This document shows, in pieces, positions 53,412 to 62,356 of a DNA stretch of 64,000 nt; position 1 is the first letter of the stretch; the number at the start of each line of letters is the position of its first letter. The stretch spans positions 2,587,001 to 2,651,000 of the forward strand of contig NC_009719.1 in NCBI RefSeq assembly GCF_000017565.1. Reading direction: 5' to 3'. The DNA is from Parvibaculum lavamentivorans DS-1 (lineage in GTDB: Bacteria; Pseudomonadota; Alphaproteobacteria; Parvibaculales; Parvibaculaceae). Position numbers and translations under genes: made by a program. Below the pieces are notes generated by a model, which was not told the origin of the DNA, did not search any database, and was given only the letters and a program-made list of their open reading frames with translations.

Positions 53412-54806
53412 ATGAGCAGGGCAGCGGCGAGGGACGAGGGAAGGGTGGCGGCGCTTGGTGAATTGCAGGCGCTTCTCGGCGACCGGCTGACGACAGCGGC
53501 TGCGATGCGCGAGGCTCATGGCCGCGACGAGAGCTGGCATGCCGTCGCGATGCCCGATGCCGTCGCCTTCGCGCGGACGACGGAGGAGGTCGCCGCCATC
53601 ATCCGCATCTGTTCCGCTTACGACATGCCCGTCATCCCCTTCGGCGCGGGCACCTCGCTTGAAGGCCATGTCTCCGCGGTGCATGGCGGCCTGTCGCTCG
53701 ATCTCTCGCAGATGAATGCCATTCTCGAGGTGAACGCGGCCGATCTCGATGTGCGGGTCGAGGCGGGCGTCACGCGCAAGCAGCTCAACGACTATCTGCG
53801 CGACACCGGATTGTTCTTTCCCATCGACCCCGGCGCCAATGCCACCATCGGGGGCATGGTCGCGACGCGCGCGTCCGGTACCAATGCAGTCCGCTACGGC
53901 ACCATGCGCGAAAACGTGCTGAACCTCACTGCCGTCATGGCGGACGGCTCGGTGGTGCGGACCGCGCGGCGGGCCCGCAAGTCTTCCGCCGGCTATGACC
54001 TCACGCGGTTGCTGATCGGCTCCGAAGGCACACTCGGCATCGTCACCGAGGTGACGCTCCGGCTCTATGGCATACCGGAAGCTATCCGTTCGGGCGTCGT
54101 CCCCTTCGCCAGCATCGAAGGCGCGGTCGATGCCGTCATCGAGACCATCCAGTCGGGTTTGCCCGTCGCCCGCATCGAAATTCTCGATCCCCTGTCGATC
54201 CGCGCCTGCAACGCCTATTCCAAACTGACGCTCGCCGAAGTGCCGACCTTGTTTGTCGAGTTTCACGGCACGGATGCCTCCGTCGCGGAACAGGCGGAAC
54301 GCTTCGGCGCCATCGCTTCGGAGCATGGCGGCGGCGCGTCCGAATGGGCGACGAAAGCCGAAGACCGCACGAAGCTCTGGGAAGCGCGCCACAACGCCTA
54401 TTACGCCGCGCTCGCCTATGCGCCCGGCAAGAAGGGCATGGTCACCGATGTCTGCGTGCCGATCTCGCGCCTCGCGGAAGCGATAAGGGGCACGCTGGCC
54501 GATCTCGAAACCTCGTTCCTGAAAGCACCCATCGTCGGCCATGTCGGCGACGGTAATTTCCACATGCTGCTGCTGATGGACCCCGCAAACCCGCAGGACC
54601 TCGCGGAAGCCACCCGCCTCCACGACCGCATGGTCGCCCGCGCCCTCTCCCTCGACGGCACCTGTACCGGCGAACACGGCATCGGCGAGGGCAAGATCAA
54701 GTTCCTCGAAGCGGAGCACGGAACCGGCGTCGCCGTCATGCGCGCCATCAAACAGGCGCTCGACCCGAAGGGGATTTTGAACCCGGGGAAGATATTTTCT
54801 GCCTGA
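53412..54806 (+). CDS. FAD-linked D-lactate/glycolate-type dehydrogenase
   Basis: The 464-residue product is a GlcD/Dld-type FAD flavoprotein of the VAO/PCMH family. It has the FAD-binding segment VIPFGAGTSLEGHVSAVHGG, GATIGGMVATRASGTNAVRYG, LLIGSEGTLGIVTEVTLRL, and a C-terminal oxidase domain ending VGDGNFHMLLLMDP and GTCTGEHGIGEGKIKFLEAEHG. It would oxidise D-lactate or a 2-hydroxy acid and pass electrons to quinone or cytochrome. The ATG at 53412 (MSRAAARDEGR) is preferred; another at 53361 lies in the repeat edge. The exact substrate is uncertain. Confidence 0.85.
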   Translation: MSRAAARDEGRVAALGELQALLGDRLTTAAAMREAHGRDESWHAVAMPDAVAFARTTEEVAAIIRICSAYDMPVIPFGAGTSLEGHVSAVHGGLSLDLSQMNAILEVNAADLDVRVEAGVTRKQLNDYLRDTGLFFPIDPGANATIGGMVATRASGTNAVRYGTMRENVLNLTAVMADGSVVRTARRARKSSAGYDLTRLLIGSEGTLGIVTEVTLRLYGIPEAIRSGVVPFASIEGAVDAVIETIQSGLPVARIEILDPLSIRACNAYSKLTLAEVPTLFVEFHGTDASVAEQAERFGAIASEHGGGASEWATKAEDRTKLWEARHNAYYAALAYAPGKKGMVTDVCVPISRLAEAIRGTLADLETSFLKAPIVGHVGDGNFHMLLLMDPANPQDLAEATRLHDRMVARALSLDGTCTGEHGIGEGKIKFLEAEHGTGVAVMRAIKQALDPKGILNPGKIFSA

Positions 54807-54842
54807 CGGCCTTTTTACTCTGTATACAAACCAAAAATACTG

Positions 54843-54950
54843 TCATCCCGGCGAAAGCCGGGATCCATGGACGGTGTGCCACCCGGTGAACTTATCCACT
54901 CTCGCCATATGACAAGAGGCTCATGGACCCCGGCTTTCGCCGGGGTGACA
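54843..54950. repeat. Intergenic inverted-repeat element C (CCCGGCGAAAGCCGGG family)
   Basis: GTCATCCCGGCGAAAGCCGG followed by GATCCATG (54843-54870) is repeated inverted at 54923-54950 (CATGGACCCCGGCTTTCGCC then GGGGTGAC). It is the same family as element B at 52594-52725, with a different spacer. Confidence 0.8.
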
Positions 54951-55035
54951 CCTGTTTTTGATCGTCTCCTCGTCCAAACCGGGGATAACAAATTTTCTAA
55001 AAGCGAAAATACGGTCACGTAACCGAAACGAAGCG

Positions 55036-55090
55036 GGGACAACATCGTCCCAAAATCATTTGTGACAGTTCATTGACGGTTCGATGACAG
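55036..55090 (-). promoter_or_regulatory. Triple Pho-box-like direct repeat followed by hairpin
   Basis: On the minus strand CTGTCAT (55090-55084), CCGTCAA (55079-55073) and CTGTCAC (55068-55062) are spaced exactly 11 bp with spacers cgaa and tgaa. A GGGAC/GTCCC hairpin (55051-55036) follows on the same strand. The layout repeats that of 13151-13205 and 16419-16471. It lies between convergent gene ends, so no protein gene is an obvious target. Confidence 0.45.
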
Positions 55091-55093
55091 TCG

Positions 55094-55123
55094 CGGGGAT
55101 AAGCCCGTTTTATCCCCGTTTTT
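55094..55123 (+). terminator. Strong intrinsic terminator
   Basis: CGGGGATAA (55094-55102) pairs with TTATCCCCG (55110-55118) around a 7-base loop, followed by TTTTT (55119-55123). It faces the plus strand, although the nearest plus-strand gene ends 288 bp upstream. That suggests an untranslated transcript ends here, or that it is part of the repeated element. Confidence 0.7.
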
Positions 55124-55135
55124 CGTCCATCGCGC

Positions 55136-55933
55136 TTACTCGCGCAGCATTACCGTTACAGGCTGTCCCGGATGCAGAGCTTCAGGCGTTTCGTCCGGCG
55201 TCGCCTCCGCCATGTAGAAGAGTTCTTCCTTCGAGCGGTCGCTATGGATGACGGGCGGGGCGAATCCCGCGTCCGTGGAAACGAAACGGATGGTGCCCGC
55301 GAAATTTTCCGGGCAACTGCTGCATGAGAACAGCACCGTGCCGCCTTCACGTATGCGGCCAAGCTCCGCTTCGGGCACGAAGAAGCGTACCTTGATGTTT
55401 TGCGGCGGCAGCAGCGAGACGACGGGTTGGCTTGCCGCCGCGAACTCGCCCGCGCGAAACAAGACGTCCTGTACCAGCGCATCCGTGGGTGCATGGCCTT
55501 CGCGCCGCTTCAAGCGCCATTCCGCCTGGTCGAGCGCCGAAGCCGTGGCAAGTGTCGCCGCGCCTGCGCGGTCGCGCCGCGCGCGTGCCGTGTCGAGTTC
55601 TGCTTGCGCGACGTTGCGCTGTTTGCGCAATTCCATTTTACGCTGAAGGTCCAGTTGCGCTTCCTGAAGCGTTGCCTTCGCCTCGGCGAGATTGGCAGCG
55701 GCGGCGTTGCGCGCGGCTTTTTCCGATTTCGCTTCGAGCCGGAAGAGGAGCGCGCCCGTTTTCACGCGGTCGCCGCGCTTCACCTCGATTGTTTCGATCG
55801 TGCCGCCGTCGATCGGGGCGACGCGCACATACTCGCCTTCAGCATAGCCTTGCCATGTGTCCTTCGGCTGCTCGTCGCAGGCGATGAGGAAGAGCGCGGC
55901 CGCGCTCGCGAACAGGAGGGAATGGAGGCGCAT
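55136..55933 (-). CDS. HlyD-family membrane fusion lipoprotein
   Basis: The 265-residue product is a periplasmic adaptor for an efflux or export pump. It has a signal peptide with lipobox LIAC (Cys19), then a barrel-sandwich segment VRVAPIDGGTIETIEVKRGDRV. Alpha-helical coiled-coil hairpins follow at about 70-145 (Ala/Glu/Arg-rich). The tail contains FFVPEAELGRIREGGTV. The upstream gene is a TetR regulator, a usual pair. The ABC or RND partner normally encoded next is missing: the gene ends at a repeat-rich intergenic region. Confidence 0.85.
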   Translation of the reverse strand: MRLHSLLFASAAALFLIACDEQPKDTWQGYAEGEYVRVAPIDGGTIETIEVKRGDRVKTGALLFRLEAKSEKAARNAAAANLAEAKATLQEAQLDLQRKMELRKQRNVAQAELDTARARRDRAGAATLATASALDQAEWRLKRREGHAPTDALVQDVLFRAGEFAAASQPVVSLLPPQNIKVRFFVPEAELGRIREGGTVLFSCSSCPENFAGTIRFVSTDAGFAPPVIHSDRSKEELFYMAEATPDETPEALHPGQPVTVMLRE

Positions 55934-55936
55934 CGC

Positions 55937-56590
55937 CTACGCTTCCCTGTCCGCGGCGAGGCCGCGCAGAACGAACTCCGCATGGGCGGCGAAGAAGCTG
56001 TCGGGATCGAGCTGCGGGAGTTCGCCGAAGGTATTTCGTGCGAGTGCATTCATGAGGATCGGGAAGATGATGCTTTGAACGGCTGCCTCGACATTGCAAG
56101 GGCGGAATTCGCCGCGCTCGATACCGCGATGAAGGACGCGCGAAAGATTGCCGAAGCCGCGCGGGATGATGTGGTCGCGGTAGAAATTTCGTATCTCCGG
56201 GAAGTTTCCGGCTTCCGCGAGGATGACCTTGACGAGGGCGGGAAGCTGCGTCGGCGTCGTGATTTCCCGCAATTGTCCGATCAGCAGGGTAATGAGGTCG
56301 GCGCTCGGCCCTTCATACGTTTCGACCAGCTTTTCGATTTCGTCCAAGCGAGGCGCCGCTGTGTCCCGCACGATCGCGGCAAAGAGGTCGGACTTGCTGT
56401 CGAAATAAAGATAGATCGTCGCCTTGCTGACGCCCGCCGCTTCGGCGACGTCCTCCAGCCGCGTAGCTGCAAAGCCCCGTTCCGCGAAGAGCCGCAAGCC
56501 GGCCGTCATGATTTCCGCTGGCCGGTCCTCCTTCCGCCTTTGCCATTTCTGCTCGCTGGGAGAGGCGGTCATTTTTTCAGCTGTCCGCAT
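55937..56590 (-). CDS. TetR-family transcriptional regulator
   Basis: The 217-residue product has a TetR N-terminal helix-turn-helix (IMTAGLRLFAERGFAATRLEDVAEAAGVSKATIYLYF, about 28-65) and a divergent C-terminal ligand domain. It is followed 3 bp later by the HlyD gene, so they form an operon. A 26-bp palindrome with 12-bp arms lies just upstream of the start. The alternative start ATG at 56572 would place the operator about 24 bp upstream. It probably autoregulates and controls the adaptor gene. The inducer is unknown. Confidence 0.87.
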   Translation of the reverse strand: MRTAEKMTASPSEQKWQRRKEDRPAEIMTAGLRLFAERGFAATRLEDVAEAAGVSKATIYLYFDSKSDLFAAIVRDTAAPRLDEIEKLVETYEGPSADLITLLIGQLREITTPTQLPALVKVILAEAGNFPEIRNFYRDHIIPRGFGNLSRVLHRGIERGEFRPCNVEAAVQSIIFPILMNALARNTFGELPQLDPDSFFAAHAEFVLRGLAADREA

Positions 56591-56595
56591 GTAAA

Positions 56596-56621
56596 TTAAT
56601 AACTGACCAGTCAGTTATTAA
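56596..56621. promoter_or_regulatory. TetR operator: 26-bp palindrome
   Basis: TTAATAACTGAC (56596-56607) and GTCAGTTATTAA (56610-56621) are perfect inverted repeats around a 2-base centre, 5 bp upstream of the outermost TetR start. The TGAC..GTCA core is typical of TetR sites near HlyD-type operons. Confidence 0.7.
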
Positions 56622-56735
56622 GGCGGTTTGAATTTGTCGTCAATCGCTCTCGCCAAGCCTTTCTAATCACAAAGGAATTTCAGACGTGGCTATGGCGTCG
56701 CCGCGTGACCAATTGGATGGATGAGAGGAGGGACT

Positions 56736-56972
56736 TCAGGAAGAAGTGTCGCCGTCTTCGTTCGCATCCTCGCGGCGCTTACCGTCATGGTCTTTCCGCT
56801 GGCGCTCGCGTTCGAGTTTCCCGGTCTTCTTTTCCGCGCCGGTGCGCCCGAAGCGAACGCGGTTCGCCGCTGCCTGCTCGTCTTTCCGCTTTTTCTCGGC
56901 GCGCTTTTTTTCTTCGCGCGAGATTTTCCTGAAAGAAGAGAAATTAACTATATTTCCGCCATCCGAACCCAT
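56736..56972 (-). CDS. DUF4169 family protein
   Basis: The 78-residue product matches my recollection of DUF4169: GGNIVNFSSFRKISREEKKR, then AAANRVRFGRTGAEKKTGKLERER. It is highly charged and predicted helical. The ATG at 56972 gives the family-like N-terminus; the frame is open to 57014. In alphaproteobacteria I recall such genes near fumC and a ribbon-helix-helix gene, both of which are nearby here (60544-62228), but separated by the AsmA gene. Function is unknown. Confidence 0.7.
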   Translation of the reverse strand: MGSDGGNIVNFSSFRKISREEKKRAEKKRKDEQAAANRVRFGRTGAEKKTGKLERERQRKDHDGKRREDANEDGDTSS

Positions 56973-57092
56973 AATTTGCCTGCCATGGCTGTACGGCGAA
57001 CAATCGCCATGCACGCCCGCAAGCTTAAGCCAAAGACCGATGCGGGGAAACGCTCGAGCGGTTCACTTCTGGCTTGAAAGCTGGAGATACTT

Positions 57093-60000
57093 TTGAATTC
57101 GATACTGACCTACATAGCGGGGCTGCTGGTCGTTTTGCTGTTTGCGGCGCTGGTCGGTCCGAGTCTTGTCGACTGGAATCAGTTCCGCACGGAGATAGAA
57201 ACTCAAGCCTCGCAAGCTGCGGCCCGGCCGGTGAGCATTGACGGCGATATCCGCTTCCGGATTCTTCCCGCGCCTCACCTGACGCTAGGCAAGATCAAGA
57301 TCGGCAACGATCCGGACGCGAGCTCCTTGCCTTCCGATCCTCACTTCGCGACTTTCGAGGAGATCGACGCCGAGATGGCGCTGGCGCCGCTTCTCAGCGG
57401 CGATATCCAGATCACGAGTGTGCGCATCGTAAGGCCTCAGATCAATCTTGAAGTCTTGCCCGACGGTTCCGTCAACTGGCGCGGGTTGAATGTCGCCAGC
57501 CGCATACCGAAGGAAGGCATGTTTTCTCTCGCATCCATCAGCCTGGAAAAAGCAAGCTTCGAAAACGGCACGGTCAATTATCGCAACCGGGTGAACGGCC
57601 GCCGCTGGAAGGCGCAGCAGGTGCAGGGAAGCGTGATCGCAACGTCGCTGCTTGGGCCCCTGCGTTCGGAATTCGAGGCGACGATCGGGGATGTACCGCT
57701 CGCGTTTCGTATCGGCATGGGAAACTTCGCTGGCGACAAGGCCTTTCGCGTGACAACCGAGATGCGGACGCTGGACCATCCGGTGAAGTTCCTCTTCTCG
57801 GGCGTCGCAACCGATTTCTCGCTCGCCGCGCGGCTGGATGGCAATGGGCGGCTTGAGGTCGGCGCGGAAACGGACCGTGAGGACGGTACAAAGACCTCGC
57901 CGATCCGCGTGGATGCGGGGATGGTGCTGAATGCGCGCCGCGCAAGTTTGCGCAACCTTTCGGTCGTGGCGGATGGCGCTGCGTTGCGCGGTTCCGCGGA
58001 GGCGCGTTGGGAGCAGCGGCCGAGTATGACGCTGCGGCTGACGGCGGAGAGTTTTTCGCTCGATGCGATACTCGCAAAAATCACAGCGGAGAGCGAAGGA
58101 AAGGAAGTCGTCCATTTGCTGCCGGCGCTGCTTTCGGTACCGGTGCCGGCCTGGCTGGACGGGAACGTGCATTTCGAGGCGGATGCATTGACTGTCGGAA
58201 AGGCGTTGGTGCGAGGTGCCCTGATTGAGGCTTCGCTGCGTGACGGTACGCTTGACCTCGACACGGTGCGTGGCGAATTTGGCGGCTCGACGCAACTTTC
58301 CATGTCCGGTGCGCTTGAGCAGCGTGAAGACGGTCCTCATTTTGACGGCACGGCGCAGATGGAAAGCGGCAATATCGCCGCCTTCGCATACTGGATTTCG
58401 TCAATCACCGACACCGCGAATGGCGCGCGCGCGACACCACGCGGCAGTCCGTTTGCAGCGAGAGCGAGATTGCGAGCCACGCCGGGCGAATTCGCGGTCG
58501 AAAATCTCGTAGCCGATTATGCGCGCGACCTGACGGCGCCCGATCTTCGAGGCGGCGTGGTTTATCGCGCGGCCGAAGAGCGGCCAAGCCTTGCTCTCAC
58601 GCTCGACATACGGGATTTCGACTTCGACCCGCTGATGGCGCTTCTGCCGCAAGAGGCGGATCCGCTCGCTTTCCTCGCCAGCCACGACGTCGAACTCGCC
58701 TTGGACGCAGAGCGTCTCACGGCCTTCGAACGAACATTGCGCGGTGTGGACGCCGACATGTCTCTGACTGCGGGCAAGGTCACCGTCTCCGCACTTGATG
58801 TTGATGACATTGCCGGCGCGAGCCTCTCCTTCTCCGGTGCACTCGATGGTGTGACGACGGGCAAGCGAGACGATGTGAAAGGAAATTTTTCAGGGACGAT
58901 CAGAGCGGAACATTTCGGCGGCCTGCTTGATCTTGGCGGTTTCGATGTTCCGGATGTCGAAGGCCCTGTCGAACTTCTGGTGACAGGAGCTTCCGGCGAG
59001 GCGGATGACAGTCAGGCGCGGGTGGATACGCTGACGCTGCAGGGTACTGTCCGTGGCAGCCGCGTGGACGGCGTGGTGAAGAGGCGGCACGAGGCGTCGG
59101 GCGGTCTCGAAGGGCTCGATATCATTGCCAACGCCACCAACAGCGAAGGACGCATTCTGCTTGAGCAGTTGGGGCTTTCGCCGCGGGCCGACCTGCCGGG
59201 CGCCGGTTCAGTCGCGGTGCAGCTTGTCGGCGGCCGGAACGGCACCTACGACACGAATTTCCGCGCCAATGTAAATGGTACGACGCTCACGGCGCGAGGC
59301 GAGGTTGCCCAGCCTTTTGAAGCACTCCGGTTTACCGGGCGCGCGGAAATCGCGGCTTCGGGCGTCCTGCATGCACTTGGTGCTTTCGGCGCTCCGGCTG
59401 CGCTGACCGCTTGGGTGGGTGAGCAGGCGTCGGGGCCCGGTTTCGTTTTCTCGTCAGATGTCGTCTGGGACAAGGAAAGCCTCGAACTGAAAGGTTTCGA
59501 GAGCGTGGCCGGCAATTTCCATCTCTCGGGAACGGCAGGATGGAAAGCCGGCACGGAGGGAGGGTTGCCTTCTGTTTCCGGTGTGCTCGAGGCCAATGCA
59601 CTGGACCTCACGTCGCTCGCAGTGGCGGATAAAGAAGATGGCGACATCTGGCCCGTGGCGGCGCTCGACTGGTCGTTGCTGGGAGCTTTCGACGGTGGCG
59701 TGGAGTTGAAAGCGGGGCGTCTTTCACTCGGTACGGTCGCAATCAGCGATGTGGAGACCCAGGTTACCGTATCGCATGGTGTTCTCACCGCTTCGCCTTT
59801 CGCAGGGCGTTTTGCGGGAGGCCGCGTTTCTGCCGGTGCGCGTGTCGAGGGTGGTGCGGGGGAGCCGGGTGTTGGATTGACCCTGGCTGTGCAAGAGGCA
59901 GATGTCGCGCGCGCTTTTGGTGCCGCTCTTGGCGCAACGCCGGGAACCGGCAAGTTCGATCTCGATGTCCAGTTGCAGGGCCAAGGGCGGAGTTGGTTCT

Positions 60001-60533
60001 CCCTTGTGTCGTCGGTGACGGGGGCCGGAACAATCCGCTTCACGGATGCGGCGTTCAGGCCTGTTGATGTGGCCGGGTTTGGCGCTGCGCTGGTGGAGCT
60101 TCAGTCGGTGGATGCGTTTGCCCCGCTCGTGGAAAAGACATTGCGCGCAGGAGCGACGGCAGCGAGCGATATTGGCGGCGAGTTCATGCTCGAAGACGGC
60201 GTGCTGCGCTTTGCCGATGACGCGGTGTCGATCGAGGGGGGCTCAGCGCAGATCACCGCGCTCTACGATCTGCCGCGCCTGATTTCGCAGGCCGAACTGA
60301 CGGTCACGCTGAACGAACCCGCGAGTGCTCCCACCTTCTCGATCGAGGCTGCGGGAAAGGGCACTCAAATGACTGTCGAGACGGAGACGCTCGCGCTGCA
60401 GAATTTCGTTGCGCGGCGGATACTCAGAGAGAATGTCCGGGATGCAGGCGCAGACTTGCCGCAGGACCTGCGTGACCTGATGGATCTGCCGCAAGACAAT
60501 GCGGCTGTGCCGCTGCCACGGCCTTCTCTCTAG
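57093..60533 (+). CDS. AsmA-family protein
   Basis: The 1146-residue product has an N-terminal membrane anchor (ILTYIAGLLVVLLFAALVGPSLVDW) and then the AsmA pattern of beta-rich repeats (RPVSIDGDIRFRILPAPHLTLG, IQITSVRIVRPQINLEVLPDGSVNWRGL). The C-terminal AsmA_2-like part is near 960-1090. Such proteins span the periplasm and are implicated in lipid transport to or homeostasis of the outer membrane. The start codon is TTG (57093), preceded by CTGGAGATAC with good spacing; I see no better ATG. It is convergent with the ribbon-helix-helix gene, 10 bp apart. Confidence 0.88.
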   Translation: MNSILTYIAGLLVVLLFAALVGPSLVDWNQFRTEIETQASQAAARPVSIDGDIRFRILPAPHLTLGKIKIGNDPDASSLPSDPHFATFEEIDAEMALAPLLSGDIQITSVRIVRPQINLEVLPDGSVNWRGLNVASRIPKEGMFSLASISLEKASFENGTVNYRNRVNGRRWKAQQVQGSVIATSLLGPLRSEFEATIGDVPLAFRIGMGNFAGDKAFRVTTEMRTLDHPVKFLFSGVATDFSLAARLDGNGRLEVGAETDREDGTKTSPIRVDAGMVLNARRASLRNLSVVADGAALRGSAEARWEQRPSMTLRLTAESFSLDAILAKITAESEGKEVVHLLPALLSVPVPAWLDGNVHFEADALTVGKALVRGALIEASLRDGTLDLDTVRGEFGGSTQLSMSGALEQREDGPHFDGTAQMESGNIAAFAYWISSITDTANGARATPRGSPFAARARLRATPGEFAVENLVADYARDLTAPDLRGGVVYRAAEERPSLALTLDIRDFDFDPLMALLPQEADPLAFLASHDVELALDAERLTAFERTLRGVDADMSLTAGKVTVSALDVDDIAGASLSFSGALDGVTTGKRDDVKGNFSGTIRAEHFGGLLDLGGFDVPDVEGPVELLVTGASGEADDSQARVDTLTLQGTVRGSRVDGVVKRRHEASGGLEGLDIIANATNSEGRILLEQLGLSPRADLPGAGSVAVQLVGGRNGTYDTNFRANVNGTTLTARGEVAQPFEALRFTGRAEIAASGVLHALGAFGAPAALTAWVGEQASGPGFVFSSDVVWDKESLELKGFESVAGNFHLSGTAGWKAGTEGGLPSVSGVLEANALDLTSLAVADKEDGDIWPVAALDWSLLGAFDGGVELKAGRLSLGTVAISDVETQVTVSHGVLTASPFAGRFAGGRVSAGARVEGGAGEPGVGLTLAVQEADVARAFGAALGATPGTGKFDLDVQLQGQGRSWFSLVSSVTGAGTIRFTDAAFRPVDVAGFGAALVELQSVDAFAPLVEKTLRAGATAASDIGGEFMLEDGVLRFADDAVSIEGGSAQITALYDLPRLISQAELTVTLNEPASAPTFSIEAAGKGTQMTVETETLALQNFVARRILRENVRDAGADLPQDLRDLMDLPQDNAAVPLPRPSL

Positions 60534-60543
60534 AGCTTCGGGA

Positions 60544-60813
60544 TCATTCGCCCTTGTCGCAGACCTTGCCTGTCTTTTCGCGCAAGGCATTGAGCACATA
60601 GAGGCGTATGGCGGAGGAGAGACTGCCCTGACCGTCGCGCCTTGTATCTATGCGGCGCACAAGCTCGTTTACCGATGTTTTTTCGGTGCAGGCGAGTTCC
60701 TTCAGCACATCCCAGAACGGACGCTCGAGCGAAATGCTGGTGCGGTGGCCGGCAATGGTGACGGACCGCTTGATTTCGCCCGTGTCGATCTTGTCCGGTC
60801 GGGGGCCGCTCAT
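60544..60813 (-). CDS. Ribbon-helix-helix domain protein
   Basis: This 89-residue product has a basic beta-strand start (SVTIAGHRTSISLERPFWDVL) followed by two helices (KELACTEKTSVNELVRRIDT and SLSSAIRLYVLNALRE). The layout is that of a ribbon-helix-helix DNA-binding domain of the RHH_4 type seen beside fumC in alphaproteobacteria. It starts 14 bp after fumC ends, so they are likely co-transcribed. No target is known. Confidence 0.8.
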   Translation of the reverse strand: MSGPRPDKIDTGEIKRSVTIAGHRTSISLERPFWDVLKELACTEKTSVNELVRRIDTRRDGQGSLSSAIRLYVLNALREKTGKVCDKGE

Positions 60814-60827
60814 GCTTCTGCCTCGCG

Positions 60828-62228
60828 TTACTCCGGTGCGATCATCTTTTCAGGGCGGACGTAAGCATCGAATTCCTCGTCGGTGACATAGCCGCCGCCG
60901 ACCGCTTCTTCGCGCAGTGTCGTGCCGTTCTTGTGCGCGGTCTTGGCGATCTTCGCCGCGTTGTCGTAGCCGATCTTCGGCGCAAGGGCGGTGACGAGCA
61001 TCAGCGAGCGTTCGAGCGCCGCCTTGATGTTGTCCTCGCGCGGTTCGATGCCGACCACGCAATTATCGGTGAAGCTTACCGCTGCATCCGACATGAGACG
61101 CACGGATTGTAGGAAGTTGTAGGCCATGACCGGATTGTAGACATTCAGTTCGAAATGGCCCTGGCTGCCGGCGAAGGTGAGCGCAGCGTGATTGCCGAAA
61201 ATCTGCACGCAGACTTGCGTCATCGCCTCGCACTGTGTCGGGTTCACCTTGCCCGGCATGATCGACGAGCCGGGCTCGTTTTCCGGCAGTGACAGTTCGC
61301 CGAGGCCCGAGCGCGGGCCGGAACCAAGCAGGCGAATGTCGTTTGCGATCTTGAAGAGCGAGGCGGCGACCGTGTTGATCGCACCGTGGCTGAAGACCAT
61401 CGCATCATGCGAGGCGAGTGCTTCGAACTTGTTCGGCGCGGTCTTGAAAGGCAGGTGTGTGATAGCGGCGATATTGTCGGCGACCTTTTCGGCAAAGCCC
61501 ACCGGCGCGTTGAGGCCGGTGCCGACGGCGGTGCCGCCTTGCGCCAGTTCCATCAGCTTCGGCAGCGTTTGCTCGATGCGCGTAATGCCGTTTTCAACTT
61601 GCGCCGTGTATCCGGAGAATTCCTGGCCGAGCGTCAGCGGCGTCGCATCCTGAGTGTGCGTGCGGCCAATCTTGATGATGTGGTTCCAGGCCTGTGCCTT
61701 GTTGTTCAGCGCATTGCGCAGTTTCTGCAGGGCAGGGAGCAGGCGGTGGTGGATTTCCTCAGCGCAGGCGACATGCATGGCCGTCGGGTAGGTGTCGTTT
61801 GACGACTGGCTCATGTTCACGTGGTCGTTCGGATGCACGGGCTTCTTCGAGCCCATCTCGCCGCCCATGATTTCAATGGCGCGGTTGGAGATAACCTCGT
61901 TCGCGTTCATGTTCGATTGCGTACCGGAGCCGGTCTGCCAGACCACGAGGGGAAAATGGTCGTCGAGCTTTCCCTCGATCACCTCCTGGGCCGCCTTCAC
62001 TACTGCTTCGCCGATTTTTGGATCGAGGCGGCCGAGCGCCATGTTCGCTTCCGCTGCGGCGCGCTTCACGATGCCGAGCGCGCGAACCACCGGAAGTGGC
62101 TGCTTTTCCCAGCCGATCCTGAAATTGCCGAGGCTGCGTTCGGCCTGTGCGCCCCAGTATTTGTCGGCGGCGACTTCGATCGGGCCGAATGTGTCGGTTT
62201 CGGTGCGGGTTTTGGGCGTATTGGCCAT
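60828..62228 (-). CDS. fumC: Fumarate hydratase class II
   Basis: FumC reversibly hydrates fumarate to L-malate in the TCA cycle. The 466-residue product has [76 protein letters not shown] and the family signature [13 protein letters not shown]. It is the iron-free class. It is followed by the ribbon-helix-helix gene and preceded by sspB on the same strand, 128 bp upstream. Confidence 0.98.
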   Translation of the reverse strand: MANTPKTRTETDTFGPIEVAADKYWGAQAERSLGNFRIGWEKQPLPVVRALGIVKRAAAEANMALGRLDPKIGEAVVKAAQEVIEGKLDDHFPLVVWQTGSGTQSNMNANEVISNRAIEIMGGEMGSKKPVHPNDHVNMSQSSNDTYPTAMHVACAEEIHHRLLPALQKLRNALNNKAQAWNHIIKIGRTHTQDATPLTLGQEFSGYTAQVENGITRIEQTLPKLMELAQGGTAVGTGLNAPVGFAEKVADNIAAITHLPFKTAPNKFEALASHDAMVFSHGAINTVAASLFKIANDIRLLGSGPRSGLGELSLPENEPGSSIMPGKVNPTQCEAMTQVCVQIFGNHAALTFAGSQGHFELNVYNPVMAYNFLQSVRLMSDAAVSFTDNCVVGIEPREDNIKAALERSLMLVTALAPKIGYDNAAKIAKTAHKNGTTLREEAVGGGYVTDEEFDAYVRPEKMIAPE

Positions 62229-62304
62229 GAGGTCGCGCTCCAGCAGGCTGTCGCCGGCTGTCCGGCGGGAAAATCGGATGGGCGCCGGTTTAGCATGCGG
62301 GGTG

Positions 62305-62332
62305 GCCGAACGCCAAGAAGGACGCGTTCGGC
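62305..62332 (-). terminator. Hairpin after sspB
   Basis: A perfect 9-bp stem (GCCGAACGC 62305-62313 with GCGTTCGGC 62324-62332) surrounds a 10-base loop, 25 bp after the sspB stop and before fumC. No T-run follows on the minus strand, so termination may be partial. Confidence 0.4.
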
Positions 62333-62356
62333 GATCGGCGGCAATAGCGGGATGGG

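Larger units (their letters stand above)
54807..55135. other. Gene-free region with repeat, Pho-box-like array and terminator
   Basis: I see no gene between the convergent FAD-oxidase and HlyD genes. The 329 bp hold element C (54843-54950), a GGGAC/GTCCC hairpin (55036-55051), a triple Pho-box-like array (55062-55090) and a strong terminator (55094-55123). Confidence 0.6.
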
